A DNA stretch of 14,066 nucleotides. Origin: Acidobacteriota bacterium. Lineage in GTDB: Bacteria; Acidobacteriota; UBA6911; RPQK01. Each line of letters starts with the position of its first letter. The first letter of the stretch is position 1. The position numbers and the translations under genes are program-made. Positions 8,833-14,066 of this stretch are shown one piece after another. Below the pieces are notes generated by a model, which was not told the origin of the DNA, ran no database searches, and was given only the letters and a program-made list of their open reading frames with translations. The DNA lies in NCBI GenBank assembly GCA_003819755.1, contig RPQK01000101.1:1-14066 (forward strand), given 5' to 3'.

Positions 8833-8990
8833 GGCGTCCGCTGGGAGCGCAGGCGTCTCGCCTGCACTGGGGCAAGGGGCGTCCCGCCCCGTCCGCGCCG
8901 CTGGCAAAATCGGTTGTACCAGCAGCGCGGACGGGGCGAGACGCGCCTTGCGCCAGTGCAGGCGAGACGCCTGCGCTCCCAGCGGACGCC
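8833..8990. repeat. Near-perfect palindrome with 72-bp arms (REP/BIME-like)
   Basis: Left arm 8833-8904 and right arm 8919-8990 are reverse complements at 68 of 72 positions, with a 14-base loop. Each arm contains its own smaller dyads, such as GCAGGCG-TCT-CGCCTGC and, in the left arm, a GGGGCG...CGCCCC dyad. This nested design resembles paired inverted REP units. It lies in the gap between the regulator and the GH3 gene, both on the minus strand, 33 bases upstream of the GH3 start. A transcript crossing it would form a very stable stem just before the GH3 ribosome site. The remaining gap (8991-9090) is short and shows no gene. Such GGAGCGCAGGCGTCTCGCCTGC-type sequences are, from memory, frequent between genes in environmental acidobacterial and planctomycete genomes. 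Confidence 0.88.
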
Positions 8991-9090
8991 TCCACCTTCG
9001 AGGCCCTCAGGCCGGTCGACGCATGGCTATAAGTCATTAGTCAGTCTTATGTTAGCTCGCATTCTCGCCCGCTCCCAGCGGCGCCCAGCT

Positions 9091-10284
9091 TCACTCCTCG
9101 TCCGGGTAGACTTCGTCCACGTTGTTCCTATCCAGGACCAGGTGTTCGGTGTAAACAGCCGGAGGTACCGGGTCCTTGCGGGCGATGGCTGAAGCGAGAT
9201 CCAGAAGCCTCGGGCCGTAGCGTTCCGGGAAGTAAGCGACTGAGGCAATAAAGCAGCTCCGCTTTCTCCGAATCTCAGTCCGCCCTTCCCGTGTGGCGTT
9301 TTGCCCGACGACGGCGGTATCTCGTTCGCGGCCGGCCGCGCGGACCGCCTCCACCGCCCCGACCGCGCTCGGATCGTTGAAGCCCGAAACCAGCAGCCGC
9401 CTGCCGGGCGGGAGCTTTCGAAGGAGGGCGGCGACCGCCTCACGGCTCGATTCCCGGTGAGCCTCGCCTTCGAGGTGGATCAACTTGGAGTCTGGAATAT
9501 CACCGACAAGCTCGCGGGCACCGGCAAGAGCCCCCGTGACCCGGGCTTGAACACTGGTTCCCGCAAAGCCCGCCTCAAGCAGCACCAACAGGTCGAAGCG
9601 GCCTTCCCACGCCTCCGTGGCAAACCGGCCGAGGACCTGTCCGCCCAGCTTTCCCGCCTGAAAATTGTTCGCCCCGTAATAGACGCCCCCCTGAATCGGG
9701 TGTTCGACGGTAATGAAGGTGGTGCCGGCATTGAAGAACCGGTCGGCCACCAGGTGCCCGAGCGACTCTCGCGGCTGGAAGAGGATGGCGACATCCACCC
9801 GGCGATCAAGGAGCGTGGCGGCGTTGGCCAAGGCCGTGACCGCATCGTCTTCCTGGTTTCCCAGCATGACCAGCTCAACGCCCGCCTGGGCAGCGGCCCG
9901 CTCGATCGAGGCGGCAAGCTCGGCCCGGAAAGGGGTGCCCGTCAGAGGCGCTGCATACCCAACCAGGACCCGGCGACGCCCGAAAGTCGCCCGGTAACGC
10001 TTGTCTTCCAGGCGCCGGACATAGCCGCGTTCCTCCAAGGTCGAGAGCAGTCGATAGACGGCCAGGCGTTGAATCCCGGTTCTGACCGCGACCTCACGGA
10101 TGGTGACGGGTTCGCCGGCCTTTTCCACAGCTTCAAGAACGGTCAGCCCCTTCTCCAGGGTGCTCGCCCCGACGCGACTGCCTCGGCCCGCCTCTTTCCG
10201 GTCCCTGCTGTCCTTGAGGTCCTTGAGGTCCTTGCGGTCCTTCTTTTCCGACTTCGTCCTTGACTTCTTCCTGTCGTCTGGCAT
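9091..10284 (-). CDS. Chimeric regulator: IclR-type winged helix plus sugar-binding (PBP1-like) domain
   Basis: A 397-residue protein if read from ATG 10284 (MPDDRKK); an in-frame ATG at 10320 would add 12 residues and overlap the divergent gene. Neither start has a good Shine-Dalgarno site. Residues 14-30 are a charged repeat (KKDRKDLKDLKDSRDRK). Residues about 41-102 are an IclR-type winged helix-turn-helix: STLEKGLTVLEAVEKAGEP, then IREVAVRTGIQRLAVYRLLS as the recognition unit, then EERGYVRRLEDKRYRAT as the wing. Instead of the usual IclR effector domain, residues about 105-390 look like a type-1 periplasmic sugar-binding protein fold. Signs of this are VGYAAPLTGTPFRAELAASI, the DVAILFQPRE strand, GANNFQAGKLGGQVLG and LLVSGFNDPSAVGAVEAVRA. 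It probably binds a sugar in the cytoplasm, as LacI proteins do, and controls the divergent MFS gene and perhaps the GH3 gene downstream. The assignment of both domains is by eye. Confidence 0.8.
   Translation of the reverse strand: MPDDRKKSRTKSEKKDRKDLKDLKDSRDRKEAGRGSRVGASTLEKGLTVLEAVEKAGEPVTIREVAVRTGIQRLAVYRLLSTLEERGYVRRLEDKRYRATFGRRRVLVGYAAPLTGTPFRAELAASIERAAAQAGVELVMLGNQEDDAVTALANAATLLDRRVDVAILFQPRESLGHLVADRFFNAGTTFITVEHPIQGGVYYGANNFQAGKLGGQVLGRFATEAWEGRFDLLVLLEAGFAGTSVQARVTGALAGARELVGDIPDSKLIHLEGEAHRESSREAVAALLRKLPPGRRLLVSGFNDPSAVGAVEAVRAAGRERDTAVVGQNATREGRTEIRRKRSCFIASVAYFPERYGPRLLDLASAIARKDPVPPAVYTEHLVLDRNNVDEVYPDEE
10198..10243 (-). repeat. Coding 9-bp tandem repeat in the regulator N-terminus
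   Basis: On the minus strand the regulator's lead region is built from consecutive nonamers: AAGGACCGC, AAGGACCTC twice, AAGGACAGC and AGGGACCGG. They encode the tripeptide series KDR-KDL-KDL-KDS-RDR. Unit length and the AAGGGAC-like core match the hairpin nonamers at 594-702 and 11571-11674. Here there is one orientation only and the frame is kept open. The peptide is a highly charged linker that precedes the winged helix. Confidence 0.6.
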
Positions 10285-10287
10285 AAA
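10260..10287 (+). promoter_or_regulatory. Candidate sigma70 promoter for the MFS gene
   Basis: TTGACT (10260-10265) and CATAAA (10282-10287) are separated by 16 bases. Transcription would start near 10294, leaving a leader of only about 9 bases before ATG 10303, so the mRNA would be nearly leaderless. That agrees with the lack of a Shine-Dalgarno site. The -35 box lies within the regulator's coding start. Read by eye only. Confidence 0.3.
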
Positions 10288-10302
10288 AACAATTTCAGAA
10301 AA

Positions 10303-10329
10303 ATGAACTCTGAAGTTCATAATTTGAAC
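10303..10329. promoter_or_regulatory. Overlapping GAAC/GTTC palindromes, candidate operator
   Basis: ATGAACT-CTGA-AGTTCAT (10303-10320) is a perfect 7-bp inverted repeat. GTTCA-TAATT-TGAAC (10315-10329) is a second one sharing the middle half-site. The GAAC/GTTC/GAAC cores are centred about 10 and 11 bp apart, one helical turn each, so bound subunits would lie on one face of the DNA. The site sits between the regulator and the MFS gene, just downstream of the candidate promoter, where binding would block transcription. IclR-type winged helices commonly bind palindromes of this size. It overlaps the MFS start codon, which is unusual. Confidence 0.55.
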
Positions 10330-11571
10330 ACCGGGCGCCAGAGCCCGTCAAGCAGATTGTTTGACTCCGGCGCCGGTCCGGGCGGCATCCCGCCGACCAG
10401 GGCATGGCCTCTGTGCTTCCTCCTCTTTCTGGCCACGGCCCTCAGCTTGCTGGACCGCCAGGTCCTGAGCGTCTTGGCTCCGTCCATAACGTCTGAATTC
10501 GGGATGTCGAATACCACCTATTCCCGGATCGTTTTCGCCTTCGTTCTGAGCTACACGGTGATGTTCGGGCTTGGCGGCCGGCTGATGGACCTGCTCGGAA
10601 CAAAGCGCGGGCTGGCCTTGTCGCTTGGAATCTGGTCGGTCGCGAGCGCCGCCCATTCCTTCGCGACGGGCGCCTGGAGCCTGGCGACGGCGCGGTTCTT
10701 CCTGGGTGTCGGCGAGGGGGCCTGTTTCCCTGCCGCGACGAAAGGAGCCGTTGAATGGTCCCGGCCCGAGCGGCGCGCGTTTGCGGTCGGCCTGGCGAAC
10801 GGTGGGTCGGCCTTCGGCGCCGTCGTCGCCCCGCCGCTGTGCGCCTGGTGGGCAGGCGCGTTTGGGTGGCGCGGTGCTTTCGTCGGGACAGCGGTGCTCG
10901 GGCTTATCTGGCTGGTTGCCTGGCAGCTTGCCTTTCGCGGTCTTCCGGCTTTCGAGGCGAAAGCGAGGCGGCCGAGGGCGAGCTTCTCGGCGCTGCTCGC
11001 CCGGCCTGAGGTCCGCCGGCTGCTCCTTGCGCGGTTCTGTTTCGATCCCGTTTTCTATTTCTACATGTTTTGGATCCCCCAATACCTGGCACGCCAGCGG
11101 GGTCTTTCTCTCGGTGAGATCGGGTCTCTGTTCTGGATACCCTTCTTCGTGCTCGGGGTGACAAACATCGCGGCCGGGCGCGCCTCGGATATGCTGGTTG
11201 CCCGGGGCTGGCCGGTTCGCCGGGCCCGCCTGGCAGCCATGCTTGCGGCAGCGCTGCTCACGCCCGCTTCGGGGCTCGCCTCGGCAGCCGGCAGCGCCGG
11301 CCTCGCGATTGCCCTTATGTCGGTGCTTATGCTTGCCCACGGCATATGGATTGCGAATTTCGTTACGCTCATCGGCGACACCGTGAAGCCGGAGGAAGTG
11401 GGGACTGCGGTCGGAATGACCGGAACCGCGGGAGGGATCGCCGGGATGCTCTCCAACCTGGTCGTCGGGCCGGTCATCGATCATTACTCTTTCACGCCGG
11501 TCTTCGTGGTTTCAGCGCTGGTGTACCCGGCCGCGTGGCTGATTCTGGCATCGCAGAAAGGGAGCGATTGA
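10303..11571 (+). CDS. MFS transporter, ACS/ExuT-like (hexuronate or related sugar acid)
   Basis: A 422-residue protein with about 12 membrane helices. Residues about 40-65 carry SLLDRQVLSVLAP, a signature of the anion:cation symporter (ACS) branch that includes ExuT and the glucarate and galactonate carriers. MFS motif A is seen as GGRLMDLLGTKRG (about 88-100), followed by the ACS-like ATARFFLGVGEGACFPAA in helix 4. The C-terminal half has the matching FDPVFYFYMFWIPQYL helix and a glycine-rich helix near GMTGTAGGIAGMLSNLVVG. Family members import hexuronates, aldarates or similar sugar acids with protons. The first ~30 residues are polar and ATG 10303 lacks a Shine-Dalgarno site; TTG 10324 is an alternative. 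The final A of its TGA stop is the first base of a 9-bp-repeat hairpin. It is divergent from the regulator and is followed by the isomerase. Confidence 0.85.
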   Translation: MNSEVHNLNTGRQSPSSRLFDSGAGPGGIPPTRAWPLCFLLFLATALSLLDRQVLSVLAPSITSEFGMSNTTYSRIVFAFVLSYTVMFGLGGRLMDLLGTKRGLALSLGIWSVASAAHSFATGAWSLATARFFLGVGEGACFPAATKGAVEWSRPERRAFAVGLANGGSAFGAVVAPPLCAWWAGAFGWRGAFVGTAVLGLIWLVAWQLAFRGLPAFEAKARRPRASFSALLARPEVRRLLLARFCFDPVFYFYMFWIPQYLARQRGLSLGEIGSLFWIPFFVLGVTNIAAGRASDMLVARGWPVRRARLAAMLAAALLTPASGLASAAGSAGLAIALMSVLMLAHGIWIANFVTLIGDTVKPEEVGTAVGMTGTAGGIAGMLSNLVVGPVIDHYSFTPVFVVSALVYPAAWLILASQKGSD

Positions 11572-11674
11572 AGGGACAAAAGGGACGCCAGGGACACAAG
11601 AGACACCAGGGACGGCTGGAAGTGCCTTCTGTCCCTTCTGTCCCTTGTGTCCCTTCTGTCCCTGGTGTCCCTGG
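11571..11674. repeat. Hairpin of 9-bp repeats, locus B
   Basis: The left arm has five nonamers: AAGGGACAA, AAGGGACGC, CAGGGACAC, AAGAGACAC and CAGGGACGG (11571-11615). A 10-base loop follows, then five inverted units (CTTCTGTCC three times, CTTGTGTCC, CTGGTGTCC) from 11626 to 11670 and a partial unit. The five-plus-five build is the same as at 594-708. It lies between the MFS gene and the isomerase on the same strand. It could terminate transcription or set different mRNA levels for the two genes. It also opens a false 18-residue extension at the front of the isomerase. Confidence 0.85.
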
Positions 11675-11698
11675 TTGAGAACTACGGAGACGACAACA

Positions 11699-13150
11699 AT
11701 GAAAGTGGAAAGACGCAAGCCGCGGACGGCCCGAGTGGGACTTTTCGGCGTCGGCTATCACGTTTACTGGAAGCAGTTCCCCGGCCTGTTGGAGGAACTG
11801 CAGGCTAAGCTCGAAGTGCTGGTGCGGAAGGTCCAGAAAACCGGGGTAACAGCCTGTAACTTCGGGATCGTCGACAAGGCAGAGGATGCCTACAGCCTGA
11901 TCCCCCGGCTCAAAGGCGCGGATCTGGACCTGGTCTTCTGCGACATGCTGACGTACGCGACCTCCGCCACGTTCGCCGCTGTGATCCGCAGTGTCGACGT
12001 TCCGGTCGTCCTCGTCGCTCTGCAACCTTTGCCCGCCCTCGACTATGCGCGCTCGACCACGCATATGCAGCTGGCCAACGACGATTTCTGCTCCGTCCCG
12101 GAGTTCACGGGCGTTGCGATCCGCATGGGAAAACGGGCGCCTGACGTCATCCTCGGAACCCTGGAGGAAGATCCGGAAGCGGACGCGGAAATCACTGACT
12201 GGTGCGACGTCGCGATGGCGCTGCACGACGTGAAACGCGCCCGCATCGGGCACTTCGGCCATCCCATCGAGCACATGCTCGACATGCAGACCGACCAGGC
12301 GGCACTGACGGCGGCATTCGGCTGCCATGTCGTCCAAACCGAGGCTGACGACCTCTTACGGCTCAGCCGGGAGGTGACGTCGGCAGAAATCGCCCGCAAG
12401 ACTGACGAGATCCTCGCTCTCTTTGACACGCCTGATCCGGGGCCGGATCCGGTGACCACCCGACTGACACAGGAACATCTGGCGACAGCCGCGCGAGTCG
12501 CCGTCTCCCTGGACAAGTTCGTGGACCTTCACCGTCTGGACGGGCTGGCTTACTACTACGAAGGCGAACCAGGCAGCCCTCTTCGCAACATCGTCACCAA
12601 TCTGATTGTCGGCAATTCGCTGCTGACCGCGGCCGGCTTTCCGATGTGCGGGGAATCCGATTTGAAGACGTGTATCGCCATGCTCCTGATGGATCGGCTG
12701 GGGATCGGGGGCAGCTTTGCGGAGTTCCATCCGATTGACTTCCGGGGAGGTTTCGTCCTCGTCGGCCATGACGGGCCGCACCATATCAATATTGCGGACG
12801 GCAAGCCCGTGCTGCGAAGCCTGATCAAATACCACGGGAAGCCAGGCAGCGGCGCCAGCGTCGAGTTCAAGCTCAAGCAAGGGCCGATAACGATGCTGAG
12901 CATCGGGGTCGACGCCGGGGGCCGATTCCGCTTTGTGCTGGCGGAAGGCGATAGCGTCGCCGGGCCCATCCCGGCAACGGGAAACACTAACACGCGCGGC
13001 TTTTTTCAGCCGGATGTCCGAACCTTTCTGAAACGGTGGGTGGCCGAGGGACCGACTCATCATTTCGCCCTCGGCATTGGCCGGCGGGCGGACTCGCTGC
13101 GCCGCGTGGCGGAAGCGCTTGGCATCGAGAGCGTGATTGTGACGGAGTGA
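11699..13150 (+). CDS. L-arabinose/L-fucose isomerase-family protein
   Basis: A 483-residue protein from ATG 11699, with GGAGA (11686-11690) at proper spacing; an upstream ATG at 11645 lies in repeat DNA and is rejected. The N-terminal part is a Rossmann-like FucI/AraA fold (RVGLFGVGYHVYWKQFP, then FCDMLTYATSATF). Active-site positions of the superfamily can be aligned by eye with E. coli AraA: Glu319 in CGESDLKT (like Glu306), Glu342 in SFAEFHP (like Glu331/333), His357 in VGHDGPHHI (like His348/350), and His454/455 in EGPTHHFALGIG (like His447/450). All four metal or catalytic positions are present, so it is probably an active Mn-dependent aldose-ketose isomerase in the cytoplasm. Which pentose or deoxyhexose it uses is unclear. 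The GH106 gene follows after 8 bases, so the two are surely co-transcribed. It may act on sugar released by that enzyme. Confidence 0.82.
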   Translation: MKVERRKPRTARVGLFGVGYHVYWKQFPGLLEELQAKLEVLVRKVQKTGVTACNFGIVDKAEDAYSLIPRLKGADLDLVFCDMLTYATSATFAAVIRSVDVPVVLVALQPLPALDYARSTTHMQLANDDFCSVPEFTGVAIRMGKRAPDVILGTLEEDPEADAEITDWCDVAMALHDVKRARIGHFGHPIEHMLDMQTDQAALTAAFGCHVVQTEADDLLRLSREVTSAEIARKTDEILALFDTPDPGPDPVTTRLTQEHLATAARVAVSLDKFVDLHRLDGLAYYYEGEPGSPLRNIVTNLIVGNSLLTAAGFPMCGESDLKTCIAMLLMDRLGIGGSFAEFHPIDFRGGFVLVGHDGPHHINIADGKPVLRSLIKYHGKPGSGASVEFKLKQGPITMLSIGVDAGGRFRFVLAEGDSVAGPIPATGNTNTRGFFQPDVRTFLKRWVAEGPTHHFALGIGRRADSLRRVAEALGIESVIVTE

Positions 13151-13158
13151 GGGGCAAT

Positions 13159-14066
13159 ATGCGAAAACTGACGAAAGCTGCGCTGGCGATAGGGCTGGCG
13201 CTTTCTGCCGGGAGCGCAGGCATCGTGCGCTCTCAGCAAAGTGACGAGCTCGCTCGTGGTTTCCAGAACCCGCCACCCGAAGCCCGCCCCCACGTCTACT
13301 GGCTCTGGCTGAATGGCTACGTCGACCCCCGGACGGCAGAAGCCGAGCTCGAGGCGATGAAAGATGCGGGCATCGGCGGTGTCCTGCTGTTCGACATGGG
13401 GGCCAGGGGCGACCGATCGGCAGTGCCGCCGGCGGGCCCTGCCTTCCTCAGTGATGCCTGGCTGAATCAACTCCAGGAATCGGCAGGCCAGGCAAAGCGA
13501 CTGGGTCTCCAGGTCGACTTATCGGTTGTCAGCAGCTGGGACTTGGGGGGTCACTGGATCGAGCCGCGCCACGCAAGCATGGGGTTGTATCAGACGCAAG
13601 CCGAGATCGAGGGAGGTAAGCCGGTCGACCTCACCCTGCCTTTCCCGGCCCCTCCGGCTGAAGCGCCGAAAGGCCCGGATGGCAAACCGGCCTTCTGGCG
13701 CGACGTCGCGGTGCTTGCCCTGCGTGACGCTTGCCGCCAACCCGGACACGAGTTTGTTTTCAAGCTGGATCCTGACGGCGTGCATGACCTGCGGGAAGTG
13801 GTGATGGACAACGGGAATCCGCGGGCACCGTCTGACCTTGCCGCGACCATGACACCAGCTCGAGACTTCACCGTTGCCATATCAAGCACCGGACCGCGAG
13901 AGTCGGATTTTGCCGAAGTGATGCACGGCAGTCTTGCCCCCAACTCCGGCCCCCAGAAGTTCCCTTTCCCCGCGGGCTCAAGGGGACGATATGTCCGCCT
14001 GCGACTCCTGTCTGGTCACGACAAAGCGCGAGCGCGCCTCACCCTCGGGGAGTTCATGGTTCTCGA
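13159..14066 (+). CDS. GH106-like (alpha-L-rhamnosidase family) secreted protein, 3' truncated
   Basis: An open frame of 302 codons runs from ATG 13159 off the window end. GAGGGG, formed around the isomerase stop codon, is the ribosome site. Residues 1-30 are a signal peptide (MRKLTKAALAIGLALSAGSA). The mature start, FQNPPPEARPHVYWLWLNGY, followed by EAELEAMKDAGIGGVLLFDM, is the typical beginning of GH106 proteins, in which RP.v.W.W.nG and a DAGIGGV strand open the barrel. GH106 enzymes release terminal alpha-L-rhamnose from plant polysaccharides such as rhamnogalacturonan. The catalytic glutamates lie further along than the window reaches, so activity cannot be judged. Near the end, RYVRLRLLSGHDKARARLTLGEF resembles a beta-sandwich stretch seen inside such proteins. 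Related 'glycosyl hydrolase' proteins of unknown function share this N-terminus, so rhamnosidase activity is likely but not shown. Confidence 0.75.
   Translation, partial: MRKLTKAALAIGLALSAGSAGIVRSQQSDELARGFQNPPPEARPHVYWLWLNGYVDPRTAEAELEAMKDAGIGGVLLFDMGARGDRSAVPPAGPAFLSDAWLNQLQESAGQAKRLGLQVDLSVVSSWDLGGHWIEPRHASMGLYQTQAEIEGGKPVDLTLPFPAPPAEAPKGPDGKPAFWRDVAVLALRDACRQPGHEFVFKLDPDGVHDLREVVMDNGNPRAPSDLAATMTPARDFTVAISSTGPRESDFAEVMHGSLAPNSGPQKFPFPAGSRGRYVRLRLLSGHDKARARLTLGEFMVL

Noticed and set aside
8801..9037. N-terminal extension of the GH3 protein to ATG 9037
   Set aside because: The extra 79 residues are translated from the 72-bp-arm palindrome, while ATG 8800 has a ribosome site followed by a signal-like hydrophobic segment.
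9301..10263. Plus-strand open frame (320 codons) opposite the regulator
   Set aside because: Shadow frame with biased composition; the minus strand has both DNA-binding and sugar-binding domains.
10348..11484. Long minus-strand open frame (378 codons) opposite the MFS gene
   Set aside because: It is composed of Arg, Pro and Gly-rich residues typical of the antisense of GC-rich coding DNA and shows no domain; the plus strand has clear transporter helices.
11645..11698. Upstream start for the isomerase
   Set aside because: It lies in the repeat hairpin arm and gives a Cys/Pro-rich stretch; ATG 11699 has GGAGA at normal spacing and begins the conserved fold.
12356..13276. Minus-strand open frame (306 codons) opposite the isomerase and GH106 start
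   Set aside because: Crosses two well-supported plus-strand genes and has no domain signature.

Overview
The window looks like a GC-rich chromosomal segment from an acidobacterium (Acidobacteriota) or a close relative. The main clue is an 821-residue FtsX/MacB-type permease of the 'acidobacterial duplicated orphan permease' (ADOP) kind. Supporting clues are several secreted or divergent glycoside hydrolases and large GC-rich intergenic palindromes. There are no rRNA or tRNA genes, transposases, phage genes or CRISPR arrays.

Layout, left to right. A 5'-truncated TIM-barrel sugar isomerase of the hydroxypyruvate isomerase type (2-589, +) converges on an MgtC/SapB-family membrane protein (648-1178, -). 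The gap between them holds a hairpin of 9-bp repeats that runs into the MgtC-like reading frame. After a 246-bp gap with a possible decayed coding fragment come the ADOP permease (1425-3890, +) and a secreted clan GH-A-like glycosidase (3968-6265, +). The glycosidase converges on a divergent GH3 glycosidase (6470-8800, -), and a 111-bp imperfect palindrome lies between them. Upstream of the GH3 gene is a second, near-perfect palindrome with 72-bp arms (8833-8990), then a regulator (9091-10284, -). The regulator joins an IclR-type winged helix to a periplasmic-sugar-binding-protein-like domain. Reading away from it are an ACS/ExuT-type MFS sugar-acid transporter (10303-11571, +), a second 9-bp-repeat hairpin, an L-arabinose/L-fucose isomerase-like enzyme (11699-13150, +), and the start of a GH106 (alpha-L-rhamnosidase-like) gene cut by the window end (13159-14066, +).

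Functionally, most of the window reads as a carbohydrate-use locus. Exported glycosidases (GH-A, GH3, GH106) would release sugars, the MFS protein would import a sugar acid or related monosaccharide, and the two isomerases would feed it into metabolism. The regulator probably senses a sugar through its PBP-like domain. It probably controls the divergent transporter through overlapping GAAC/GTTC palindromes at the transporter start. GH106 plus an aldose isomerase plus a hexuronate-type carrier would suit a rhamnose- and uronate-containing polymer such as rhamnogalacturonan, but that substrate is inference.

The most unusual items are the chimeric regulator with its operator-like palindromes, the 9-bp repeat family that forms hairpins and has also become coding sequence at gene ends, and the GH3 enzyme whose expected nucleophile Asp appears as Glu.
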